A stretch of 27,471 bases of DNA from Thermovenabulum sp049701175 (GCF_049701175.1 NZ_JBNATW010000031.1:1-27471); one strand, 5' to 3'. Positions 15,061 to 22,025 are shown, counted from the stretch's first letter. Numbers and translations: made by a program. Notes: generated by a model from the sequence alone, not told the origin.

Positions 15061-15074
15061 GCACAAAAATGTGC
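15061..15074. promoter_or_regulatory. Candidate operator for the XRE regulator
   Basis: GCACA (15061-15065) and TGTGC (15070-15074) form an inverted repeat with an AAAA spacer. It sits at the predicted transcription start, about 20 nt before the start codon of an XRE-type regulator, a usual place for an autoregulatory site. Binding is inference. Confidence 0.35.
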
Positions 15075-15091
15075 ACAAAGAGGTGAAATCT

Positions 15092-15619
15092 TTGGACCTG
15101 ATCAGAATAGGGGAAAAGCTGATAAGTAAAAACAAAATTATAAAAGCTATTGAGGATATTCTTCTTGCAAGGCAATCGGGACTTTCTCAAGCAGAAGTAG
15201 CTAAAAAAATGGGAATTGACAGATCTTTTATTTCTCGCATTGAAAGCCTTGGCGAACTGCGCAAAGGGAGGACTATAGGGCTGGTTGGTTTTCCCATAAA
15301 GAATGTGGAAGAATTGAAGGAAATGGCAAGGGAAGAAGGGGTAGATTTTATATTTTTAATGAACGACAAAGAAAGATGGGAATTTGTCTATAGCAAAAGC
15401 GGTATAGAACTTTTAAATGAAATCATGGAAATTATTTCAAAGGTTAGGAACCTGGATGCAGTGATAATATTAGGATCTGATCAAAGGATACGTCTTTTCA
15501 GGGCACTATTAGACAATGAGGTAATAGCTGTAGAAATAGGAAAATCTCCCATGAAAGAAGATGTGCATGTTGACAAAGAGGAGTTGAAGGCTTTAATAAG
15601 AAGTTTGAAGGAGGTATAA
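15092..15619 (+). CDS. XRE-type helix-turn-helix transcriptional regulator
   Basis: This is a 175-aa cytosolic protein. The helix-turn-helix LSQAEVAKKMGIDRSFISRIE lies at about residues 31-51. A C-terminal domain of about 110 residues (GRTIGLVGFPIKNVEEL and DAVIILGSDQRIRLFRAL) is probably for ligand binding or oligomerisation; I do not recognise it. The TTG at 15092 is preferred over GTG 15071 because the SD AGAGGTGA (15079-15086) lies between them and suits only the TTG; it also makes the protein begin MDLIRIGEKL. It is 4 nt upstream of the next gene, so it very likely controls this operon. Confidence 0.82.
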   Translation: MDLIRIGEKLISKNKIIKAIEDILLARQSGLSQAEVAKKMGIDRSFISRIESLGELRKGRTIGLVGFPIKNVEELKEMAREEGVDFIFLMNDKERWEFVYSKSGIELLNEIMEIISKVRNLDAVIILGSDQRIRLFRALLDNEVIAVEIGKSPMKEDVHVDKEELKALIRSLKEV

Positions 15620-15623
15620 GAAA

Positions 15624-16526
15624 GTGAAACATGTTGTAAGCGTAAGCCTCGGATCATCAAAAAGAAACCACAGGGCCCAGGTAAAAATCTTAGGAGAAGA
15701 TTTTATAATTGAAAGAATTGGTACCGATGGGGATAAGAAAAAGGCAATTGAATTAATAAAAGAATTAGATGGGAAGGTAAGCGCTTTTGGCCTTGGAGGG
15801 ATAGACCTTTACCTTTGGGCAGGCAATAGAAGATATATTATAAAAGACGCTGTAGAGCTCGCAAAAGCTGCAAAAATTTCGCCAGTGGTGGACGGTTCGG
15901 GATTAAAAAACACCTTGGAACGTAGGGTAATAAATTATCTGCAGGAAAATAAAATTATAGATTTTAAGGGCAAAAAAGTGCTTCTTGTAGCGGCAACGGA
16001 CAGGTTTGGGATGGCGCAAGCTATGGTCGAAAAGGGTGCTAAGATGACCTTTGGAGATTTGATTTTTGCTCTCGGAATCCCTATACCTTTGCATTCCCTT
16101 AAAACCATAGATATTTTAAGCCGAATTTTGATGCCCATTCTTTCAAGGCTTCCCTTTGAAATGCTTTACCCTACAGGGAAAAAACAGGAGAGCAATCAAG
16201 TAAAATACAAAAAGTTTTTTGATGATGCTGAGATAATAGCTGGTGATTTTATTTACATAAAAAGATATATGCCTCCTGAGCTTTTTGGTAAGACCATAAT
16301 AACGAATACTGTGACCCAAGAAGATGTAATGACTCTTAAGGATAGTGGATTAAAAATGCTCGTGACCACTACCCCGGAAATACAGGGTAGGTCTTTCGGC
16401 ACCAATGTAATGGAAGCGGTATTGGTGTCCCTTTCCGGGAAAAGACTTGAAGAAATTACTCCTGCTGATTACGAACAGCTCTTAGAAAAGATAGGATTTT
16501 TACCACGTATAGAAATATTGAATTAA
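15624..16526 (+). CDS. Conserved protein of the family often labelled quinate 5-dehydrogenase
   Basis: The 300-aa protein begins MKHVVSVSLGSSKRNHRAQV and contains a SAFGLGGIDLYLW stretch (about residue 53), a central strand-helix unit KVLLVAATDRFGMAQAM (about 115-131) and a late VTTTPEIQGRSFGTNVMEA segment. From memory, similar clostridial proteins carry the database name quinate 5-dehydrogenase. I see no classical GxGxxG nucleotide motif, and no shikimate or quinate gene is nearby, so that name should not be trusted. It starts at GTG 15624 with SD AAGGAGGT and is sandwiched between an XRE regulator and a Rossmann oxidoreductase with gaps of 4 and 12 nt. It probably acts with the latter on the same substrate or complex. 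Confidence 0.6.
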   Translation: MKHVVSVSLGSSKRNHRAQVKILGEDFIIERIGTDGDKKKAIELIKELDGKVSAFGLGGIDLYLWAGNRRYIIKDAVELAKAAKISPVVDGSGLKNTLERRVINYLQENKIIDFKGKKVLLVAATDRFGMAQAMVEKGAKMTFGDLIFALGIPIPLHSLKTIDILSRILMPILSRLPFEMLYPTGKKQESNQVKYKKFFDDAEIIAGDFIYIKRYMPPELFGKTIITNTVTQEDVMTLKDSGLKMLVTTTPEIQGRSFGTNVMEAVLVSLSGKRLEEITPADYEQLLEKIGFLPRIEILN

Positions 16527-16538
16527 AGGAGTGTTTGT

Positions 16539-17645
16539 ATGGATAATTTTGCATTTATCATTCACCCCATAGATATTGACGATGTTTCCAGGAAATTTAA
16601 ATTCATGAAGAATTGGCCGGAAGGCTTTGTAGAAGGGCTTTTAAAATTAATGCCTCCTATGAAGGTTTCTCATATAACCGGAGTGAAATCCGACTACAAT
16701 GAAATTGAGGGTTGGTTTGTTGCATGTCCTTTGACCACTCGACAGATGATGCAGCTACCCGAAGCTTTTGTCTTAAATAAAATTATTAAAGCTGGAAAAC
16801 TTGCAGAGAAATTGGGAGCAAAAATTGTAGGCCTTGGCGCTTTTACTTCCGTGGTTGGAGATGCGGGAATAACCATAGCAAAAAATTTAAACATTGCCGT
16901 GACAACGGGTAACAGTTATACCGTTGCTACTGCTATTGAGGGAGCTAAAGAAGCTGCAAAAATAATGGGAAAGGATATAAAAAATGCGGAAGTTGTGGTA
17001 ATTGGTGCAACAGGATCAATTGGCAAGGTCTGTTCGGAAATTCTGGCAAAAGAAGTAAAATACCTTACCTTAGTAGGTAAAAAATTAGAAAAATTAGAGG
17101 CTATAGCGGAAAAGATTTTAAGGGAAACGGGGCTTTCGGTGCGAGTTACTTCCAATGTAAAAAGCGCCCTCAAAAAAGCAGATGTGGTTATTACCGTTAC
17201 AAGCAGCGTTGACACCATCATAGAGCCGGAGGATTTAAAACCGGGAGCGGTAGTGTGCGATGTAGCAAGACCAAGAGACGTATCTAAAGAAGTAGCGGAA
17301 AAGAGAGATGATGTATTGATAATTGAAGGTGGGGTTGTAGAAGTTCCGGGAGATGTTAACTTTAATTTTAATTTTGGTTTTGAACCCAAAACAGCCTATG
17401 CGTGCATGGCGGAAACAATGATATTGGCTCTTGAAAAAAGGTATGAAAATTTTACCTTAGGAAGGGATTTAACGGTAGAACAGGTGGAAGAGATATCAAG
17501 ACTTGCTAAAAAACATGGGTTTAAGTTGGCAGGTTTTAGAAGCTTTGAAAGACCTGTTACTAAAAAACAGATAGAAAGGATAAAAAAGAATGCCGAAGAA
17601 AAATTAAAAAACGAAAAAATAATTAATAATGATAATCATTGTTAA
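16539..17645 (+). CDS. Rossmann oxidoreductase related to acyl-ACP reductase (COG5322-like)
   Basis: The 368-aa protein has an N-terminal domain (about 1-130) containing VGLGAFTSVVGD and TTGNSYTVA, then the dinucleotide-binding VVVIGATGSIGKVCSEIL (about 151-168) and VVCDVARPRDVS. The last part has YACMAETMILALEKRYENFTLG. The TTGN..T/A, GATGSIG and ACMAET blocks closely resemble, from memory, the cyanobacterial long-chain acyl-ACP reductase (AAR). C289 in ACMAET is a candidate for AAR's catalytic cysteine. AAR makes fatty aldehydes from acyl-ACP, but no deformylating oxygenase is present and the host is probably anaerobic, so the role may be aldehyde, amino-acid-like or acyl-thioester chemistry. 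It starts at ATG 16539 with SD AAAGGAG. A Fur-box-like sequence overlaps its last codons. Confidence 0.68.
   Translation: MDNFAFIIHPIDIDDVSRKFKFMKNWPEGFVEGLLKLMPPMKVSHITGVKSDYNEIEGWFVACPLTTRQMMQLPEAFVLNKIIKAGKLAEKLGAKIVGLGAFTSVVGDAGITIAKNLNIAVTTGNSYTVATAIEGAKEAAKIMGKDIKNAEVVVIGATGSIGKVCSEILAKEVKYLTLVGKKLEKLEAIAEKILRETGLSVRVTSNVKSALKKADVVITVTSSVDTIIEPEDLKPGAVVCDVARPRDVSKEVAEKRDDVLIIEGGVVEVPGDVNFNFNFGFEPKTAYACMAETMILALEKRYENFTLGRDLTVEQVEEISRLAKKHGFKLAGFRSFERPVTKKQIERIKKNAEEKLKNEKIINNDNHC
17625..17643. promoter_or_regulatory. Fur-box-like palindrome
   Basis: The 19-bp site matches the classical Fur consensus at 16 of 19 positions, with a perfect 13-bp core AATGATAATCATT. It lies across the last codons of the upstream gene and 20 bp before the -35 of the cation-exporter promoter. 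Any Fur-family member (Fur, Zur, Mur, PerR) could be the ligand. It may also be chance, since the region is AT-rich. Confidence 0.4.
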
Positions 17646-17663
17646 CTGAAAATTATTATATCG

Positions 17664-17692
17664 TTGACAGTTTTTTTGTCCGCTGTTAAAAT
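17664..17692 (+). promoter_or_regulatory. Strong sigma-A promoter of the cation exporter
   Basis: TTGACA (17664-17669) is exact. TAAAAT (17687-17692) follows at 17 bp, with TGT just before it (extended -10). Transcription would begin at about 17699, exactly where the riboswitch-like leader starts. Confidence 0.85.
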
Positions 17693-17699
17693 AATAATC

Positions 17700-17763
17700 A
17701 ACGAGAACAGGCGAAAAGCCGGGCGCTATTTTAGCGCAGCAAGTTAAAGACTTGCGGGACTCA
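17700..17763 (+). ncRNA. NiCo (czcD) riboswitch aptamer
   Basis: The leader carries the ordered conserved blocks of the Ni/Co-sensing class: ACAGGC, GCCGGG, CAGCAAG and CGGGACTC. These surround four short helices: P1 GAG/CTC (17703-17705/17760-17762); P2 GGC/GCC (17710-17712/17718-17720); P3 CGCTA/TAGCG (17724-17728/17732-17736); P4 GCAAG/CTTGC (17739-17743/17751-17755). From memory the crystallised NiCo aptamer has the same block order (GCAGGC, GCCGGG, GGCAAC, GGGACAG). The downstream gene is a cation diffusion facilitator, the classic NiCo target. P1 is short. Confidence 0.82.
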
Positions 17764-17782
17764 CCTCCTGCAGGTCTTTTTT
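17746..17782 (+). terminator. Riboswitch-controlled intrinsic terminator
   Basis: AAAGACTTGC (17746-17755) pairs with GCAGGTCTTT (17770-17779), one G-U pair included, followed by T residues. Its 5' arm includes the whole 3' strand of aptamer helix P4 (17751-17755), so the two structures exclude each other. Metal-bound aptamer would prevent termination, giving an ON switch. Confidence 0.82.
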
Positions 17783-17816
17783 ATATGGTAAATATTTATT
17801 GAGAGAGGGGATTTAA

Positions 17817-18776
17817 TTGTTTGAAAGGCTTATAAAAAACAGCACTAATTTGTTAATTTTAAAGATATTAAAGTTAGATCCACACCAGCAAAAATTTACT
17901 AAACCCCATGAAAGGAGGAAAATAGCCTATTTAGAGAGTTGGGTCAGCATAATAGGTAATTTCTTCCTTGCAATAACAAAAATTATTTTGGGTTTTGTTT
18001 TAAACAGCATTTCTCTGATTGCCGATGGTGTCCATACGGCTTCCGATGTCTTAACATCTGTTGTGGTGCTTTTGGGTTTTAAATTTTCTGCAGTACCGCC
18101 AGATGAAAAACACCCTTACGGGCACGGAAGGATTGAGTTTTTGGCATCCTTATTAATAGCTTTAATGCTTATTTTTGTAGGATTTGAATTCGGAAAATCC
18201 TCTTACGAAAGATTTGTAGCAAACGAAAAGGTAGTGGGAAGTACACTTGCTGCATTATTTATGATAATTTCAGCAATAATTAAGGAGTGGATGAGCAGAT
18301 TTTCCATAGAACTCGGCAACAGGATATCGGCTCAGGCTTTAATCGCAGATGCATGGCATCACAGAACCGATGCCATTGCTTCGGTAATGGTGGCCATAGC
18401 TATAATTAGCTCCAAATACGGGTATTATCGAGTAGATGCCGTATTCGGATTTCTGGTATCTCTTTTGATAGTTTATACAGGAGTATCTATGGCCTTTGCT
18501 GCTTGCTCTAAGTTGATAGGTGAAATAGCAGAGGAGGAAGTGGTTAAGGAAGTTGAAGAAACTGCCCTATCGCATCCAGATGTGGTTGATGTTCATAAGA
18601 TTTTTGTTCACGACTACGGTGCATATAAAGAGATATCCCTCCATGTTGTTATGAATAATGAATTGAGTTTTCACGAGGCACATGATTTATCAGAAAAAAT
18701 AGAAAAACTAATTGAAGAAAAAATTCACTGTAGGGCTACGGTGCATGTAGAACCTTCGCTTTCTGATAAAAATTGA
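17817..18776 (+). CDS. Cation diffusion facilitator (CzcD-like) heavy-metal exporter
   Basis: This 319-aa, about six-TM antiporter exports divalent metal in exchange for protons. Metal-site motifs are HxxxD in TM2 (H73-D77, GVHTASD) and HxxxD in TM5 (H181-D185, WHHRTD). The conserved HPYGHGR segment lies between TM2 and TM3. The C-terminal cytosolic domain (VVDVHKIFVHDYG, then HVEP) has the usual ferredoxin-like pattern. HxxxD rather than DxxxD in TM2 argues against an Mn-type transporter. The start is TTG 17817 with SD AGAGGGG (17804-17810). The riboswitch-like leader suggests the substrate is Co2+ and/or Ni2+. It is probably monocistronic, followed by a hairpin-T terminator. Confidence 0.93.
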   Translation: MFERLIKNSTNLLILKILKLDPHQQKFTKPHERRKIAYLESWVSIIGNFFLAITKIILGFVLNSISLIADGVHTASDVLTSVVVLLGFKFSAVPPDEKHPYGHGRIEFLASLLIALMLIFVGFEFGKSSYERFVANEKVVGSTLAALFMIISAIIKEWMSRFSIELGNRISAQALIADAWHHRTDAIASVMVAIAIISSKYGYYRVDAVFGFLVSLLIVYTGVSMAFAACSKLIGEIAEEEVVKEVEETALSHPDVVDVHKIFVHDYGAYKEISLHVVMNNELSFHEAHDLSEKIEKLIEEKIHCRATVHVEPSLSDKN

Positions 18777-18801
18777 TACTAATAGGGAAAATTTGTATTA
18801 A
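18773..18801 (+). promoter_or_regulatory. Possible promoter of the AmmeMemoRadiSam operon
   Basis: TTGATA (18773-18778, overlapping the exporter stop codon) and TATTAA (18796-18801) are spaced by 17 bp. The region is very AT-rich, so this is weak evidence. Confidence 0.28.
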
Positions 18802-18825
18802 AATATATATTAGAAAAATTTATAT

Positions 18826-18876
18826 AAGGCTTAAAGAAGTACCGCCTGCCGGGAGTCTTTAAGCCTTTTTAGGCGG
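18826..18876 (+). terminator. Hairpin terminator or structured leader with possible pseudoknot
   Basis: AAGGCTTAAAGA (18826-18837) pairs perfectly over 12 bp with TCTTTAAGCCTT (18856-18867), followed by TTT. It can terminate the exporter transcript. The 18-nt loop contains CCGCCT (18842-18847), complementary to AGGCGG (18871-18876) just after the T run. That would form an H-type pseudoknot and is not expected of a simple terminator. Confidence 0.7.
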
Positions 18877-18919
18877 AATAAAAATAACCCGGCCCCGGTT
18901 GAAGGGATTTAAAAACGCT

Positions 18920-20317
18920 ATGGGTATAATAGCAAGTTATTTAATGCCTCATCCTCCTATTATGATTGAAGAGATAGGGGGAGATGAAACTGAGAAAGTT
19001 TTAAAAACGGTAGAAGCAGCCTGTTTTGTAGGAATGGAAATTGAACATTTTTCTCCCGACAGCATTGTACTGATTTCGCCGCATGGTCCAGTTTTTCAGG
19101 ATGCAATTTTCATTTACGATTTTCCTTTAAAGGGTGATTTTGCGGCTTTTGGCGCACCTCATGTAAAATTGGAATTTGAGCAGGATGAAGAATTAAAAAA
19201 AGAGATAATAAAAAAGGCCAATGAGAAAAATGTGCCTGCGGTGAAATCCACCGAAATCCCTTTGAAAAAATACGGTGTGAAGGAAGAACTCGATCACGGT
19301 GCAATGGTTCCCTTATATTTTGTATCAAAGTACGCCAAAAATTTTAAGTTGGTTATTATGTCCTTCGGACTTTTGCCTTATGAAGACTTATATAAGTTTG
19401 GGACGGCAATAAAAGAAGCAGCTGAGATTACAGGGAAAAAGGTAGTTGTCATTGCAAGCGGAGACCTTTCCCATCGGCTTACGCCTGATGCACCTGCGGG
19501 GTATTCTCCAAAAGGGAAAATATTTGATGAAAAATTGGTTAAATGTCTTGAAAATTTTGATATAGAAGGGCTTTACAGCATGGAAAATAGCCTTATAGAA
19601 AAGGCAGGAGAGTGTGGTTTAAGGTCCATATGGATAATGATGGGAAGTCTTGATGGAATAAGGGTTGAGTCAAAGGTTTTATCCTATGAAGGGCCATTTG
19701 GTGTGGGATATTGTGTAGCGAGATTTTTACCCTTGGGAGAAGGAGAAAGCAAGTTAGAGAAACTCTATGACAAAAGGAGACAGAATATTATCAAAAGAAG
19801 GGAAAAGGAAGACCCCTATGTAAGTCTTGCAAGGAAGACCTTAGAGACTTATGTTAAGACGGGGAAAATAATCGAGGTTCCTGAAGGGCTTCCTGAAGAG
19901 ATGCTTACGCAAAGGGCGGGGGTTTTTGTTTCAATAAAAAAACACGGGCAGCTTAGAGGATGTATCGGCACCATATTCCCTACAAGGAAAAACATTGCCG
20001 AAGAAATAATCCAAAATGCCATAAGCGCAGGATGCGAAGACCCTCGGTTTTTCCCGGTTGAACCGGAAGAACTGCCGGAGCTTACTTATTCGGTGGATGT
20101 TTTAATGCCTCCTCAAAAAGTTAATTCAAAGGAAGAACTTGACCCCAAAAAGTACGGGGTAATAGTTAGAAAGGGAAGAAGGACAGGGCTTTTGCTTCCT
20201 GACTTGGAGGGCATTGATACCGTAGAGGAACAGTTAGAGATAGCTTTAAGAAAGGCGGGCATTTCTCCCCATGAGGAGTACGAAATCGAAAGATTTGAGG
20301 TCATAAGACATTACTGA
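18920..20317 (+). CDS. AmmeMemoRadiSam fusion: LigB/Memo-like extradiol dioxygenase-fold domain + AMMECR1 domain
   Basis: The 465-aa protein has two domains. The N-terminal part (about 1-270) is of the LigB/Memo superfamily: LMPHPPIM with H11, LISPHGP, ELDHGAMVPLYF and ASGDLSHRL carry the histidines and acidic residues that bind metal in class III extradiol dioxygenases. The C-terminal part (about 300-465) is AMMECR1, with its hallmark LRGCIG at 345-350 and the SAGCEDPRF segment. Function is unknown; the name comes from repeated co-occurrence with a radical SAM enzyme, which is the next gene, 26 nt downstream. ATG 18920 is preferred over TTG 18899 because bacterial homologues begin just before the LxPHPP block; the SD GAAGGGA (18901-18907) is 12 nt away, slightly long. 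Confidence 0.88.
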   Translation: MGIIASYLMPHPPIMIEEIGGDETEKVLKTVEAACFVGMEIEHFSPDSIVLISPHGPVFQDAIFIYDFPLKGDFAAFGAPHVKLEFEQDEELKKEIIKKANEKNVPAVKSTEIPLKKYGVKEELDHGAMVPLYFVSKYAKNFKLVIMSFGLLPYEDLYKFGTAIKEAAEITGKKVVVIASGDLSHRLTPDAPAGYSPKGKIFDEKLVKCLENFDIEGLYSMENSLIEKAGECGLRSIWIMMGSLDGIRVESKVLSYEGPFGVGYCVARFLPLGEGESKLEKLYDKRRQNIIKRREKEDPYVSLARKTLETYVKTGKIIEVPEGLPEEMLTQRAGVFVSIKKHGQLRGCIGTIFPTRKNIAEEIIQNAISAGCEDPRFFPVEPEELPELTYSVDVLMPPQKVNSKEELDPKKYGVIVRKGRRTGLLLPDLEGIDTVEEQLEIALRKAGISPHEEYEIERFEVIRHY

Positions 20318-20343
20318 TACCATAAGGCAAGAAGGGATTTAAA

Positions 20344-21327
20344 ATGAAAGAAGCCATGTTTTACAAAAAAATGGAGGAAGATTCGGTTATTTGTGAATTA
20401 TGCCCCCACCACTGCCGTATAAAAAACGGTTTTCACGGCATATGTAAGGTGAGGAAAAATGTAAGAGGGGTTTTGTATACAGAAAATTATAGCAAAATTT
20501 CATCTTGGGCTATGGACCCTATAGAAAAAAAGCCCCTTTACCATTTTTACCCTGGAAGCTATATTTTTTCTGTAGGGAGCTTCGGATGCAACTTCAGGTG
20601 TAAATTCTGCCAGAATTGGCAAATTGCCCAGATTACTGAAGTCCCTACCGAAGTAGTAAATCCTTCAGAACTTGTGCAAATAGCCAAATCCCAAAAGGGC
20701 AATATAGGAATTGCCTTTACCTACAACGAGCCTTCCATATGGTACGAATACGTTTACGATGTGGTTAAAATTTCAAAAAAAGAGGGTTTAAAAACCGTAT
20801 TGGTTACAAATGGCTTCATTGAAGAGCAACCTCTTAGAGAAATTTTGCCCTATATAGATGCCATGAATATTGACCTTAAGGCCTTTAAAGAGGATTTTTA
20901 TAGGGATACTCTCGGGAGGCTTTCGAATGTTTTAAAGACCATTGAAATATGTAAGAATTATTGCCACGTAGAAATTACGACATTGCTTATTCCCGGGCTA
21001 AACGATGAAGAAGAGGAGATAGAACAACTTGCGAAGTGGCTTTCTTCGGTGGATAAAAAAATCCCCCTGCATTTTTCGAGGTACTTTCCTAATTACAAAT
21101 TGAATATCCCTCCAACTCCTATTGAAAAAGTTAAAAAAGCAAGGCTTATAGCTAAAAAATATTTGTATTATGTTTATACCGGCAATATAGACGATGAAGA
21201 GGGAAGCACGACCTACTGCAAAAGGTGTGGAGAGCCTTTAATTAAGAGAAACTATTATAATGTAAAAAAATTAATAAAAGGAAAGGTTTGCGAGAAATGT
21301 AAAGAAAAATTGGATATAGTAATATGA
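20344..21327 (+). CDS. amrS: AmmeMemoRadiSam system radical SAM enzyme
   Basis: This 327-aa cytosolic protein, related to pyruvate-formate-lyase-activating enzymes, has the radical SAM motif C82-x3-C86-x2-C89 (SFGCNFRCKFCQNW). An N-terminal CELCPHHC and GICKVR motif adds cysteines. At the C-terminus, CKRCGEPL and CEKCKEKL form a rubredoxin-like four-cysteine knuckle. This N- and C-terminal cysteine layout is typical of the AmmeMemoRadiSam radical SAM family. It starts at ATG 20344 with SD AGAAGGGA. It directly follows the Memo-AMMECR1 fusion and precedes an unrecognised gene by 24 nt, so all three are probably one operon. The reaction is unknown. Confidence 0.93.
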   Translation: MKEAMFYKKMEEDSVICELCPHHCRIKNGFHGICKVRKNVRGVLYTENYSKISSWAMDPIEKKPLYHFYPGSYIFSVGSFGCNFRCKFCQNWQIAQITEVPTEVVNPSELVQIAKSQKGNIGIAFTYNEPSIWYEYVYDVVKISKKEGLKTVLVTNGFIEEQPLREILPYIDAMNIDLKAFKEDFYRDTLGRLSNVLKTIEICKNYCHVEITTLLIPGLNDEEEEIEQLAKWLSSVDKKIPLHFSRYFPNYKLNIPPTPIEKVKKARLIAKKYLYYVYTGNIDDEEGSTTYCKRCGEPLIKRNYYNVKKLIKGKVCEKCKEKLDIVI

Positions 21328-21351
21328 ATTTTAAAAGGAGACTGGAGGAGT

Positions 21352-21999
21352 ATGCAGATAGCTTGGAGCAGTTCTCATAGAGAATTTTTAATAAGTGATA
21401 CCTATTATTTTTCCTTTTTATCTAAGGAAATGAGCAAAAGGGGGATAATTTTCAAAGAAGAAAGCGATTTTAAAAAGCTTTTTGATTACCCTGTAATTGT
21501 TTTTAACTACCCTGAAGAAAACTTTACTATGGAAGAAAAAGAAAGGTTGTATAATGCAGTTGTAGAAGAAGGTAAGAGAATAATTCTAACAGCCCATTTT
21601 AAAAACAAGGATCGTGTTGGTGAAATTTGCAATTTTGTTTCTGAAGAATTCGGTATAAGAGTGAATTTTGATGGCGTAAAGGACGATACTAACTTTATAC
21701 AAGAAGACCCTTATATTATAGTTACTTCTAACGTTTATATTAATAATGGGATAAAAAGAGTTGTTTTTCCTTACAGCGCTTCTTTAAGTGTTACAGAAGA
21801 TGTAAAGGTTATACTGAAAGGTATGGAAACATCAAAAACGGAAATTATATCTTCTTCGCCGATTCTTGTAGCGGAAAGAAGGTTTTCATCAGGGGGTAGT
21901 TTAGTAGTATGTGGTAGTTGCATTTTTTGGGACAATTATTCAATCTTAAAAGAAGATAATCTTGATTTTTCTTATTACTTATTAATTGGAGAAAAATAA
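21352..21999 (+). CDS. Unrecognised 215-aa protein, possible GATase/DUF4350-like fold, in the AmmeMemoRadiSam run
   Basis: I cannot name this gene. It begins MQIAWSSSHREFLISDTYYF and has the alternating strand-helix pattern of a class I glutamine-amidotransferase-like or DUF4350-type domain: YPVIVFNYPEENFT (about 46-59), then a helix and GKRIILTAHF (about 74-83). There is no nucleophile elbow GxCxG, so amidotransferase activity is unlikely; such folds often act as carbohydrate- or partner-binding domains. The late SSPILVAERRFSSGGSLVVCGS segment is strand-rich. It has no TM helix or signal peptide. SD GGAGGAG lies immediately before ATG 21352, with AAAGGAG further upstream. Its position 24 nt after amrS suggests a shared operon. 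Confidence 0.75.
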   Translation: MQIAWSSSHREFLISDTYYFSFLSKEMSKRGIIFKEESDFKKLFDYPVIVFNYPEENFTMEEKERLYNAVVEEGKRIILTAHFKNKDRVGEICNFVSEEFGIRVNFDGVKDDTNFIQEDPYIIVTSNVYINNGIKRVVFPYSASLSVTEDVKVILKGMETSKTEIISSSPILVAERRFSSGGSLVVCGSCIFWDNYSILKEDNLDFSYYLLIGEK

Positions 22000-22002
22000 C
22001 CC

Positions 22003-22025
22003 CAAGTATTTTAAATAATTACTTG
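22003..22025. repeat. Inverted repeat overlapping the rpmE -35 box
   Basis: CAAGTA (22003-22008) and TACTTG (22020-22025) flank an 11-bp AT spacer. The right arm overlaps the -35 TTGTTA, so it could be an operator; as a terminator it is weak. Confidence 0.3.

Noticed and set aside
16916..17389. Minus-strand ORF of 157 aa inside the AAR-like gene
   Set aside because: It is a shadow of a well-supported + strand gene with clear motifs; low-complexity composition and no recognisable domain.
18826..18876. T-box, ZTP or fluoride riboswitch
   Set aside because: CCGCC- and GUACCGC-like fragments recall these classes, but the required specifier, core and helix arrangements are absent.
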